NCBI GenBank assembly: GCA_019455245.1 | Contig: JACFMR010000001.1 | Span: 124,001 to 188,000 of the forward strand | Length of the DNA: 64,000 bases | Source of the DNA: Opitutaceae bacterium | GTDB lineage: Bacteria; Verrucomicrobiota; Verrucomicrobiia; Opitutales; Opitutaceae | Direction: 5' to 3' | In this document: piece after piece, positions 8,032-16,490 of the stretch | Position numbering within the stretch: the first letter of the stretch is position 1 | Layout: each line of letters opens with the position of its first letter | Program-made: the position numbers and the translations under genes | Notes under the pieces: model-generated | Seen by the model: the letters and a program-made list of their open reading frames with translations, nothing else | Database searches by the model: none | What the model was told of the DNA's origin: nothing

Positions 8032-9327
8032 TCAGGTGCGACGGGTGATTTCGCGCGGTTGGGTGTCGATGGCGGACGGCTCCGGCAACTCCTTGTTGCC
8101 CTTGGCGCCGAGTTCGGCGAAACGGCGCGCTCCAGGCAAAAGGCTGCTTTCCAAAGAACCCACTGCCGAATTGTAGCTCTTGGTGGCATTCTCCAGGTTG
8201 CGACCGACTTTTTCGAAATGCTCGGTGAAGACCGCGACCCGATCATACAGTTGCCGTCCGTAGGTGGCGATTTCCTCGGCATTGCGTGAGATGGCCTCCT
8301 GTCGCCAGCCGTAGGCAGCGGCCTTCAACAAGGCGATCAGCGTCGCGGGGGTGGCGAGCAGCACCTTTCGGCCGATGGCGCGGTCGATGAGCGTGGGATC
8401 GGCCTGCAGGGCGCCGGAGAGAAACTGGTCGCCGGGCAGGAACAGCACCACGAATTCGGGCGACGGCTGGAATTGCTCCCAGTAGTTCTTTGCGCCCAGG
8501 GCATCAATGTGCGCACGAACCTTGGCCGCGTGGGCGTTCAGAAACTCGGTGCGGACGGCATCATCCGTGGCGTTCACGGCCTCGCGATAGGCGTCGTTGG
8601 GCGCCTTGGCGTCGATGATGATGCGCTGGCCTCCGGGCAGTCGCACAACAACGTCGGGGCGGAAACGCCGTTCATCGGCTGTCACGCTGCTTTGCTCGTC
8701 GAAATCGCAGTAGCTGGACATGCCTGACAGCTCGACCACGCGGCGCAGCTGCAACTCACCCCAAGTGCCGGCGGTTGTGGTGGAGCGCAGGGCCGTGGTG
8801 AGTTTGGCGGCCTCGGCCTGCAACTGGTTCTGGGCCGTGCCGAGGCTTTTCAACTGTTCCGATAGCCGGCCATACGCATCGGCGCGGGCCTTTTCGATTT
8901 CGCCGATGCGGGAATTGACGCTTTGCAGCGACTCGGCGAGGGGTTTGATGAGTGTGTCGATGGCCTGCTGGCGTTTGCCGAGTTCATCGGCCGACTGTTG
9001 GTGCAACTTGCCAAAGGATTCCCGCGCGAGCTTGAGAAACTCATCGGTGTTTTTGCTCAGCGCATCGGCCGAGAGCGCCTTGAACTCATTTGCCAAACGC
9101 GTATGTGCGTCGCGCTCGGCGGTGAGGGAGGTCTCGAGCCGGGCGACCTGGGCGCGCAACTCCGACTCGGATTGGCGCGCGGCCTGCAAATCGACCTGCG
9201 CCCGGGCGCACTCGTCCTCGCGCGACTTGAGCCGCTCGCGCAAAGCGGTGCGACTGCCGCGCAGAAAGAGCCAGGTGATGAAGGTCGCGATGCCGGCTGC
9301 GCCGATGAGGGAAATCGTAAAAATCAC
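8032..9327 (-). CDS. rmuC: DNA recombination protein RmuC
   Basis: About 431 aa. An N-terminal membrane anchor (VIFTISLIGAAGIATFITWLFL) is followed by a long coiled coil (about 25-150) and the RmuC nuclease-like domain with hallmark strings TAGTWGELQLRRVVELSGM, RPDVVVRLPGGQRIIIDAK, FVVLFLPGDQFL and LLATPATLIALL. RmuC proteins limit inversions at short inverted repeats. The GTG at 9327 is chosen because it puts the membrane anchor at the N-terminus. The frame is open to 9486, but those extra residues are not hydrophobic, overlap the divergent gene at 9462 and look non-coding. The exact start is uncertain because no good ribosome binding site is visible. Confidence 0.9.
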   Translation of the reverse strand: MIFTISLIGAAGIATFITWLFLRGSRTALRERLKSREDECARAQVDLQAARQSESELRAQVARLETSLTAERDAHTRLANEFKALSADALSKNTDEFLKLARESFGKLHQQSADELGKRQQAIDTLIKPLAESLQSVNSRIGEIEKARADAYGRLSEQLKSLGTAQNQLQAEAAKLTTALRSTTTAGTWGELQLRRVVELSGMSSYCDFDEQSSVTADERRFRPDVVVRLPGGQRIIIDAKAPNDAYREAVNATDDAVRTEFLNAHAAKVRAHIDALGAKNYWEQFQPSPEFVVLFLPGDQFLSGALQADPTLIDRAIGRKVLLATPATLIALLKAAAYGWRQEAISRNAEEIATYGRQLYDRVAVFTEHFEKVGRNLENATKSYNSAVGSLESSLLPGARRFAELGAKGNKELPEPSAIDTQPREITRRT

Positions 9328-9461
9328 GTAAAGGTGGGGGCTGGAGGTTGACGAAAGGGAGTTGGCTGACGCGTTCCTTGACACATCAATAGCGGAACTG
9401 CAAACACGCTCATGCTCAGGACGATGCCATACCGGCATTAATCCTGTCCTGGGGCCACAAC

Positions 9462-10604
9462 ATGGCGCATAATGCTTCTTCCCCATCCCCCGCCACCGGT
9501 GAAAAACCCCAGGTGTTGGTCGTGGATGACGAATACGGTCCGCGTGAATCCATTGCTTTCACGCTCTCGACGGATTTCGAGGTCGACACGGCCTCGCGGG
9601 CGGCCGAGGCGCTGCGCAAGATGAAGGTCAAGCCCTACGCGGCGGTGGTCCTCGACATCCGCATGCCGGAAATGGACGGCATCCGCGCACTGGAGGAGAT
9701 CCGGAAAATCGATACGGATGTTTCCGTGATCATGCTGACCGGCTACGGCACGCTGCTCACGGCGCAGCAGGCGATGGTCGCTGGCGCCAACCAGTATCTG
9801 CGCAAACCGCCCGATGTGGAGGAACTGCAGGAGGCGGTGCGCAAGCAGGTGGCCGCGACGCGGCTGCGCCGGCAACAGACCCGGATGAACCGTGAGATGC
9901 AGGAGCGCAACGCGGCCCTCAAGCACGAGATCGAGCAGGCCGAGCCGCATATCTGGCAGTCGCGCGCCTCGGTGGAGCTGGTGCATGATCTCAACAATCC
10001 GCTGACCGTGGTGATCGGTTACGCGGGCCTGCTATCGGAGGAGGCGCGGGCGGTGGCCGCGGTGGATGCGACGCGCAGCCAAAAGCTGCTGGAATACGCC
10101 AACGTCGTGGAAAAGGCCGCCGAGTATTGTCACCATCTCGCGGAAAACTGGCGGCAGTCCGCGCGCAAGCACGCCGAGTTTGAGCGGGTCGACCTGGTGG
10201 CGGTGGCCGAGGAGGTCCGACAGGTCATTTTCTTCGGCAATTCCAGCATCGTGCTCACCGGCCTGCCGCAGGCCGTGGTGCGCGGTTCAAAATTCGAGCT
10301 GATGCGGATTTTTCAGAACCTGTTCAAAAACGCGCTCGAAGCCGGGGCGAACACGCTGACCATGCAGGTGAAGCAGGCGGGCGACAGTTTTGAGCTCGGC
10401 TTGTCCGACGATGGCAGCGGCATGGCGCCGGATGCCGTGAAGAAAGCGCTGCGCGGCGGTTTCAGCAGCAAGGCCAGCGGCACGGGCCTGGGCCTGAGCA
10501 TCTGCCGGCATCTGCTCGGCACCCACGGGGCGACCCTGCAGGTCGACTCGACCCCGGGCAAGGGCACGGTCATACGTATGGTATTTCCCGCGGCCAAGGC
10601 GTGA
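9462..10604 (+). CDS. Hybrid response regulator-histidine kinase
   Basis: 380 aa, soluble. The receiver domain comes first (about 17-125: acidic pair D22/D23, phospho-acceptor D65 in VLDIRMPEMDG, T93, K115), then a coiled linker, a HisKA-like H-box (H175 in LVHDLNNPLTVVIGY) and an HATPase domain with N-box FQNLFKNALEAG, G1 DDGSGM and G2 GTGLGLSI. A receiver ahead of the kinase suggests that phosphorylation from another kinase gates it. It is first in a run of overlapping genes, ahead of a ketoacyl synthase and two more kinase-like proteins, so it may receive phosphate from the membrane kinase at 11829. No DNA-binding domain is present. Confidence 0.9.
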   Translation: MAHNASSPSPATGEKPQVLVVDDEYGPRESIAFTLSTDFEVDTASRAAEALRKMKVKPYAAVVLDIRMPEMDGIRALEEIRKIDTDVSVIMLTGYGTLLTAQQAMVAGANQYLRKPPDVEELQEAVRKQVAATRLRRQQTRMNREMQERNAALKHEIEQAEPHIWQSRASVELVHDLNNPLTVVIGYAGLLSEEARAVAAVDATRSQKLLEYANVVEKAAEYCHHLAENWRQSARKHAEFERVDLVAVAEEVRQVIFFGNSSIVLTGLPQAVVRGSKFELMRIFQNLFKNALEAGANTLTMQVKQAGDSFELGLSDDGSGMAPDAVKKALRGGFSSKASGTGLGLSICRHLLGTHGATLQVDSTPGKGTVIRMVFPAAKA

Positions 10605-10620
10605 AGCGTATCGCCACAGT

Positions 10621-11850
10621 ATGCGTCCGCTCCGGCGTTGCCCCATGATCCGGCGGCGCGTCAAGATTACCGGCATCGGCCCCGTGACCCCGGCGGGAGT
10701 GGGGCGGGATGCGTTCGCGACCGGGATTGCGGCACCGGTGTCGCACGTGCGCGAATACACCGCGTTCGCGAAATTCGACAGCGGGGCGTTTGTCGCCGCG
10801 GAGGTCGCCGACGCGGCCATCGCCGCGCTCGGCGTCGCGCGCAACACGGGCAAGCTGCCGCGGCACACGATGTTTGCCATCGCCGGGGCGGAACTCGCGG
10901 TCCGTGATGCCGGGTTGACGCTGCCTGATCTGGCCGGGCGCAACCCGTTGGTGACGGTCGGAGCTTCGCTGATGGATTTCGGCGTGATGAACCGGATCAT
11001 GGAGCGGATCATGCGCAAAGGGCCGGGATACGGCCTGCCCAGCGCGGTTTTCAGTTCCTCGGTCAGCGCCATTTCCGGCGCCATCGCGGAGCTCATCGAC
11101 GGACCGACACGCACGCTGGCCCTGCAGAGCGCGTGCTGTTCCGGGGTGGATGCCATCGGACATGCGGCGGACTGCATCGCCCGCGGCGAGGCCGAGATCG
11201 CCCTGTGCGGCGGCACGGAGGCGCCGTTGCATTTCCACCCGATGCTGGAACTCAAGATGGCCGGCCTGGCCCCGGACAGCGCGGAGATGCCCGAGCGCAT
11301 GTGCCGGCCGTTTGATCTCTGGCGGACGACCGGCGTGATCGGCGAGGGCGCCTGCCTGCTGGTGTTGGAGCCGGAGGAGAGTCCGCGTGAAGCCTATGCC
11401 TACATCGACGGCTACGCCTATGCGACCGACCCGAACGAGCAACCGGTCGCCGGATTGGGCGATGCCATCCGGCTGACACTGGCAAATGCGGGCCGCCGGC
11501 AGCACGAGGTCGATTGCATCAGCGCCTGGGGGCCGGGGCACAAGCTGGTGGACCGCGCGGAGGCCGGGGTGCTGCGGCGGATTTTCGGCGAGCGGCTGGC
11601 GGAAATTCCCGCGGTGTCGTTGAAAGGCGCGATCGGCAATCCACTGGGCGCGGCGGGCGCGATCCAAACCGGCGCCGCGGCCCTGGCGTTGCGCGACGGC
11701 AGCATTCCCCCGACGGTCAACTGGCAGTATCCCGACCCGGATTGCCCTCTGAATCTTTCGGCGCGATCCCGTGCCATTGCGCATGAGGTCACCCTGGTAA
11801 ACTCCCACGGCCTGTCCGGCACCAACGCATGCTTGCTGCTGAGCAAATAA
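10621..11850 (+). CDS. Beta-ketoacyl synthase-like protein lacking catalytic histidines
   Basis: 409 aa from the ATG at 10621. An internal ATG at 10645 (MIRRRVKITGIG) fits the usual FabF N-terminus better and gives 401 aa. The thiolase fold is clear (KITGIGPVTPAGVG). The nucleophile motif is LQSACCSGVDAIG with C172. Where KAS I/II enzymes have His in AHGT, this protein has AWGPG (W303). Where they have KSxxGHxxGAAG, it has KGAIGNPLGAAG (K335 kept, N340 in place of His). Loss of both His should impair decarboxylative condensation, so it may prime, transfer or act as a partner subunit. It sits among signalling genes, and its 3' end overlaps the next gene by 22 bp. Confidence 0.85.
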   Translation: MRPLRRCPMIRRRVKITGIGPVTPAGVGRDAFATGIAAPVSHVREYTAFAKFDSGAFVAAEVADAAIAALGVARNTGKLPRHTMFAIAGAELAVRDAGLTLPDLAGRNPLVTVGASLMDFGVMNRIMERIMRKGPGYGLPSAVFSSSVSAISGAIAELIDGPTRTLALQSACCSGVDAIGHAADCIARGEAEIALCGGTEAPLHFHPMLELKMAGLAPDSAEMPERMCRPFDLWRTTGVIGEGACLLVLEPEESPREAYAYIDGYAYATDPNEQPVAGLGDAIRLTLANAGRRQHEVDCISAWGPGHKLVDRAEAGVLRRIFGERLAEIPAVSLKGAIGNPLGAAGAIQTGAAALALRDGSIPPTVNWQYPDPDCPLNLSARSRAIAHEVTLVNSHGLSGTNACLLLSK

Positions 11851-13829
11851 TCTTCAACCCGGCGGTCCTGGCCGCACTCGCGGCGGTGGCCATCGGCTCC
11901 CTGGCCCTGTGGGCCAACCCCGGCCGCGTGATCAACCGGATGTTCTTCACCGGTTCGTTGCATGTGGCGCTGTGGCTGATGTGTCTGGAAATGGCACTGT
12001 TTGGCGAGGACGGGGTCGAATGGATCCGGATGGCCTCGGCGGTGGGGGCTTTTTTCCCGGCCCATCTGTGGATCGTGAAGGAGAGCGTGCGCCGCTCCAC
12101 GGGCTTCTGGCATCCGCGGCACTGGTGGTTGGCGGGGCTGGCGGGACTGGCGTTGGCGGTGGTTTGTTTCACGGATTGGTTCATCCCCGGACACTCGACC
12201 CCGGAAAGCCGGCTGCGTGGTCTGGGCTACTACAGCTACATGGCCGGGGTGGTCACCCTGTATGTGGTGCTGTGTGTGCAGACCCTGTGGCAGGCGCGCA
12301 GCACGCTGGGGGTGCAGAAGCTGGAATTGCAGGTGCTGCTGCTCGGCGGTTGTGCGGCCTGTTTCACGACCATCGCGCTCATGGTGATGAATGCCATCAC
12401 GCACGACTCCACCTACATCAAGCTCCAGCCGGTGGTGGTGCTCATTTTTTATGCCGGCACCGCCTGGGCGATGCTGACCTCGCGGGTCTTCGACGCCCGC
12501 CACATGCTGTTCATCGGCCTGCAGAAACTCTGCCTGGCGGTGGCGGTGGCGCTGTTCGTGTGGTCGGCGACCGAACTGGGCGCGATGATTTTGCCGGCGC
12601 CGCTGGCCTTTGTCATTGCGATCGGTCTCGGCCTCTGGATGGCCGCCGAGGCCGGGCCGTGGTTTCAGCAGGTTTTCGATCTCAACCTCAAGGGTGAGGA
12701 TGCGCGGCGAGCGGCGTTTGAGGCCGCCCGGCGCGAATCGCGGCCCGAGCAGCTGGAGGCGGCCTTCGTTTCGTTGCTGCGCAGCTGGGCCAAATCGGGC
12801 CGGGCCTTTGTGCTGACGAATGAAAACGGCCTGCTGCGCAGCGACGGCCTCTCGGTTTCGGTCGTGAGTCCCGCCATGCTGGCCCTGAGCGAGCTGCGCT
12901 GGGCCACCCCGGAGCGGTTGGCGCGGCAGAAACTCGATGCGAAGGAAAGCGAACTCAAGGCCTTCCTGGAGCAGCACGAACTCGGGGTCATGATCGCCGC
13001 CGGCGGCCGGGCGTTGAATGTGGTGGTGGCGGTGGGGGTGCCGGGCACGCGCCGGCCGTTCACCTATCCGCAGGTGGCCCAGCTCATCGAGCTGGCCTCC
13101 ATCATCGAGAGCGCGATGGAGCGCTCGCATTATTCGGTCAAGGCCCAGCATGCCGAGCAGTTGGCGACGGTCGGTCTGCTCGGGGCGAGTCTCGCGCATG
13201 AAATCCGCAATCCGCTGGTCTCGATCAAGACCTTCGTGCAGTTGCTGCCCAAGCACCACTCCGATCCGGTTTTCCGGGACAAATTTTTCAACCTGATCGG
13301 CGAGGAGGTGTCGCGCATCGACCGGCTCACGGAGCAGCTGCTCGACCTGGCCACCCCGCGCACCTATGTCGCCCGCGAGGTGGAGCTGCACCCGGTGCTG
13401 CGTTCCAGCCTGGAACTGGTGGCGGCCAAGGCGGACGACCGGCGCATCGAGGTGCGCAGCGATTTCCAAGCCTCGCCGGACCGCGTGTTCACCGACGCCA
13501 CCGCGATCAAGCAGGTGATGATCAACCTGTGCTTCAACGCGATCCAAGCGGTGGAAAACCAGCCTGAGGAACGCTGGATCAGGATGTCCACGCGCAACCG
13601 TCCGGGGGCAATCGAGGTTGCCGTGGAGGACAACGGTCCGGGCATCGCCCCGGATGTGCTGCCGCGGCTCTTCCAGCCTTTTCAATCCACCAAGTCCACC
13701 GGGTTTGGGCTTGGATTGGCGATTTGCAGCGACATCCTCAACGGCCTGAAGGCCACCATCGCCGTGGATCCACCCGTTGCGGGACGTGGCGCCACCTTTC
13801 GCATCGTCATTCCATGCCAAGCCTCCTGA
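11829..13829 (+). CDS. Membrane sensor histidine kinase
   Basis: 666 aa. The first ~275 residues form a multi-helix membrane sensor (around eight hydrophobic segments), similar in arrangement to the 7TM-type input of PrsK-like kinases. A GAF-like region follows, then HisKA with H457 in LAHEIRNPLVSIKTF, and a complete HATPase domain (N-box MINLCFNAIQAVE, G1 EDNGPGI, G2 GFGLGLAI). It starts inside the ketoacyl synthase gene (22-bp overlap), and the following kinase-like gene starts inside it (16-bp overlap), implying translational coupling. No output regulator is adjacent apart from the receiver of the REC-kinase at 9462. The signal sensed is unknown. Confidence 0.9.
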   Translation: MLAAEQIIFNPAVLAALAAVAIGSLALWANPGRVINRMFFTGSLHVALWLMCLEMALFGEDGVEWIRMASAVGAFFPAHLWIVKESVRRSTGFWHPRHWWLAGLAGLALAVVCFTDWFIPGHSTPESRLRGLGYYSYMAGVVTLYVVLCVQTLWQARSTLGVQKLELQVLLLGGCAACFTTIALMVMNAITHDSTYIKLQPVVVLIFYAGTAWAMLTSRVFDARHMLFIGLQKLCLAVAVALFVWSATELGAMILPAPLAFVIAIGLGLWMAAEAGPWFQQVFDLNLKGEDARRAAFEAARRESRPEQLEAAFVSLLRSWAKSGRAFVLTNENGLLRSDGLSVSVVSPAMLALSELRWATPERLARQKLDAKESELKAFLEQHELGVMIAAGGRALNVVVAVGVPGTRRPFTYPQVAQLIELASIIESAMERSHYSVKAQHAEQLATVGLLGASLAHEIRNPLVSIKTFVQLLPKHHSDPVFRDKFFNLIGEEVSRIDRLTEQLLDLATPRTYVAREVELHPVLRSSLELVAAKADDRRIEVRSDFQASPDRVFTDATAIKQVMINLCFNAIQAVENQPEERWIRMSTRNRPGAIEVAVEDNGPGIAPDVLPRLFQPFQSTKSTGFGLGLAICSDILNGLKATIAVDPPVAGRGATFRIVIPCQAS

Positions 13830-15592
13830 TCCTCGCCACCGCCGACGACGAACTCGCCGGTACGTGGGAAAAGCAACTGCCGGCCGACCGCCCGGTGGTG
13901 CGCCTGTCGCCCCAGAGTTTTCCCGGTGGCACGCAGCCCGGTTTCTCGGCCGTGGTGGTGCTGGATGCGGCCTTCGAGGATCAACTGCCTTCGGCGCTGG
14001 CCAAATGCCCGACCATCTACGTGGGCGAGCCGCGCAGCCTGCCCTTTGAACAGGCCCGGCTCGGCAGCCGCGCCAAGGTGTACCTTTCGTATCAGGAAAG
14101 CGCCGCGCGCCTGCGCGATTTCCTGCTGGTGATCGAGGAGCTGGCGGAGAAGCAGTCGATGGTGGACCTGCTGCTCGAAAAAAACCGGCGGATCGAAGCG
14201 GCCAAGCCGCCGGTGCGGCCGCTGCCGGCCGCGGACACGGCGGAGTGGTGGGATTTCTTGGAAGGCGCGGTGGAAAACCTCGACACGCGGGACCGTCTGA
14301 TCGCGGAGTTTCGCCGGGCCTCGCGCCAGCTGCTGCACGCCTCGCACGCGGTGTTTTTCCTGCGCGAGCCCGAGGGGTTCCGCGCGGATCGTGGCACGTC
14401 CTTTTTCCCGAACGACGATCCGCTGGTGGCTTTTCTGGAGGCGCATCCGATGGTGATCGACGGGAGCCATTGGGACAGCCCGACCGATCCGGTGGCCGAG
14501 CTGGCCGTGCGCAACCGGCTCGCGATGTGGGGCGCGCGACTGCTCGTGCCGGTGCATGACAACGGCAGGTTGCTGGGCTTGATCGCACTCGGCGTGCGCA
14601 ACGACGGCCAGCCCTACGAGGAGGTTGATCGTACCCGTGCGGTGTTCTTCGCCCGGTTGCTGCGGCATTTTCTGGCGCGGTCACAACAATTGGTCCGGCT
14701 TTCGCATCTGGCCGAACAATCCAGCCTCGGCGCCAAGTACATGCCGAGCACCCTGGTGCTGGCGGCGGGCGAGGGCGTGCCGCGCCAGGTGCCGCTGGTC
14801 GTGCGCGATCTGATCGGCCGCGTGCGACGGCAGCGCGAGATGTGCCGCGTGGCGCCCACCGCCGAACAGCCGTTCCGGGCGAGCGCCGGATTGGTGGCCG
14901 AGACGGGCGGGGTCTGGGCGTTTTGGGAGGAGGCGAGCGCCGAGGTGCACGATGCCGTGGTGCGCCGCCGCGCGGAGCGGCGCAGCGTGCTGCGCGAGCT
15001 GGCGCTGACGTTGAGTCACGAACTGGGCAATGCTTTGGTATCGCTCGCCACCTTCCGGCAACTGCCTTTGGCGCGGATGTCGGAAGGGATGCTTGAAACC
15101 TTCAAGCAGGACATCTCCGGGTTGGAGAAATTGAACCAACGCATCGGGCTCATGCAGGCGCTGGACGAGGAGGAGCCGGTGAGCACCGACCTGCGCGACC
15201 TGGTGAAACGTGTGGGCAAAACCTGCCGGCTCGAGGTCGAGGTCGGCCCGGATCCGGTCCGGCTGTGCCTCGCGCCCAAGCTGCTCGAATTCGCGCTCGG
15301 CGCGCTGGCGGACACGCTGACGGAAAACCGCCCCGATCAGGGCCACCGGGAGCTCGGCCTGCAGCTGCGGGCCACCGGCGAGCGGGATGAGCTGACCGCG
15401 CTGATTTCGTTCACCGGGCGCAACCTGGAGCTCGAAGGCATCCTGCCCGAACCCCAGGCGGATTCCGTGCCGAACCAAGGCCGCCTGGCGGTGTTTCTGG
15501 CCAAGGAGATCATCCGGCTGCACCGCGGTGAAATCCACGCGGGCCCCGGGATCAAGGGCACGGAAATCCTGATTTCCCTGCGCTCGTGCTGA
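13814..15592 (+). CDS. GAF-containing degenerate histidine kinase
   Basis: 592 aa, soluble. The N-terminal ~110 residues resemble a receiver-like fold (LLILATADDELAGTW...VVVLDAAF) without a convincing phospho-acceptor set. A GAF-like domain follows (about 160-290, LLVPVHDNGRLLGLIALGV). A good H-box is present (H402 in LTLSHELGNALVSLATF), but the ATPase part is eroded: the N-box position reads LLEFALGALADTL without the Asn, and no G1 DxGxG is seen. It may be phosphorylated by a partner but not bind ATP itself. The ATG at 13814 overlaps the preceding kinase by 16 bp. Confidence 0.8.
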   Translation: MPSLLILATADDELAGTWEKQLPADRPVVRLSPQSFPGGTQPGFSAVVVLDAAFEDQLPSALAKCPTIYVGEPRSLPFEQARLGSRAKVYLSYQESAARLRDFLLVIEELAEKQSMVDLLLEKNRRIEAAKPPVRPLPAADTAEWWDFLEGAVENLDTRDRLIAEFRRASRQLLHASHAVFFLREPEGFRADRGTSFFPNDDPLVAFLEAHPMVIDGSHWDSPTDPVAELAVRNRLAMWGARLLVPVHDNGRLLGLIALGVRNDGQPYEEVDRTRAVFFARLLRHFLARSQQLVRLSHLAEQSSLGAKYMPSTLVLAAGEGVPRQVPLVVRDLIGRVRRQREMCRVAPTAEQPFRASAGLVAETGGVWAFWEEASAEVHDAVVRRRAERRSVLRELALTLSHELGNALVSLATFRQLPLARMSEGMLETFKQDISGLEKLNQRIGLMQALDEEEPVSTDLRDLVKRVGKTCRLEVEVGPDPVRLCLAPKLLEFALGALADTLTENRPDQGHRELGLQLRATGERDELTALISFTGRNLELEGILPEPQADSVPNQGRLAVFLAKEIIRLHRGEIHAGPGIKGTEILISLRSC

Positions 15593-15605
15593 GGCGTCAT
15601 GGGTG

Positions 15606-16490
15606 ATGAGTGAGACGCGCGAAAACCTGCTCGACGCCGCGGAAGGCTGGATGGCCCGTGAACCGGCAATCGAATCGGCGGTGTTGTTCGGTTCATCCGC
15701 CCGGGCGGAACCGGCCGGGACCGGTCCCGACGTGTGGTCGGACCTCGATCTGCATGTTATCACCAGTCAACCGGCGTCGTTGGAAACGGCGGACTGGCGG
15801 GCGATTTTTCCCGGGCAGAATTTTTTGGGGCAGGCTGTGCGGGCCGCCACCGGCGGCGTGAGAAAAGCCACCGTGCTGTTTGCGCAGGGGCAGCTGGATC
15901 TGGTCATTGTGCCGCGGCGGGCCATGCGGCTGGCGCGCTGGGGGTGGCGGTTGGGTTTGCACCGGAGGCATGCCCGCCTGCGGGAGGCCCTGAATGAAAT
16001 CCACACCTGCATCCATCTGGGATTTCGCCAGCTCAAGGGCGAGGGCGAATGGGGGCGTTTCTACGCGGCGTTGCAGCGTGATTTTCCGGGCGTGCGGTTG
16101 GATGATGCCGCGGTGCGGTCGCTGGCGGAGCTGGCGTTGGTCGAGCAGCATTGGGTGCGCCAGAAACTGGCCCGGGGGGAGTTGCTCGCGGCGCAGCATC
16201 GTTTGCATGCCTCCCTGTCGGACATCAATCTGCGCCTGCTGCGGGAGCTGCGGCTGCGCCGTCGGCAGACCCTGCCATCATTCGGGCTGGGCCGGCACGC
16301 CGAGACGTTGTTGCCGCCCGATGAGCTGGCATGGGTGCGGGTTGATGCGCGCTGCAGGGCGGATGAGTTGTCGGCCGCGACGGACCAAGCCTTGCGCGGA
16401 CTGATCGCCCTGCTGCGGGAATTGCTGCCGCATTGGCCGGTGCCACCGCTGCTGGCCGTGCTGACCGGCGGGCTCAAGCCTGCCCCTTGA
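15606..16490 (+). CDS. Nucleotidyltransferase-superfamily protein
   Basis: 294 aa from the ATG at 15606; a GTG immediately before it is the alternative. The N-terminus carries the polymerase-beta-type core: AVLFGSSARAE (GSS at 29-31) and SDLDLHV with metal-binding D46 and D48. The remainder is helical and Arg-rich, comparable in layout to aminoglycoside 6-adenylyltransferases, but similarity beyond the core is not obvious, so resistance should not be assumed. It starts 13 nt after the kinase-like gene and may be co-transcribed. Its 3' end overlaps the convergent ABC ATPase gene by 17 bp. Confidence 0.7.
   Translation: MSETRENLLDAAEGWMAREPAIESAVLFGSSARAEPAGTGPDVWSDLDLHVITSQPASLETADWRAIFPGQNFLGQAVRAATGGVRKATVLFAQGQLDLVIVPRRAMRLARWGWRLGLHRRHARLREALNEIHTCIHLGFRQLKGEGEWGRFYAALQRDFPGVRLDDAAVRSLAELALVEQHWVRQKLARGELLAAQHRLHASLSDINLRLLRELRLRRRQTLPSFGLGRHAETLLPPDELAWVRVDARCRADELSAATDQALRGLIALLRELLPHWPVPPLLAVLTGGLKPAP

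Noticed and set aside
9328..9486. N-terminal extension of rmuC
   Set aside because: The residues do not look like RmuC, would bury the membrane anchor, and overlap the start of the divergent REC-kinase gene.
11418..14684. Very long open frame on the minus strand opposite the kinase operon
   Set aside because: It is Arg/Pro/Gly/Ala-rich, resembles no family, and lies opposite clear ketoacyl synthase and kinase genes; it is an effect of high GC at wobble positions.
15606..16490. Calling the nucleotidyltransferase an aminoglycoside resistance gene
   Set aside because: Only the generic GSxxR...DxD core is recognisable; the remainder does not support a resistance assignment.
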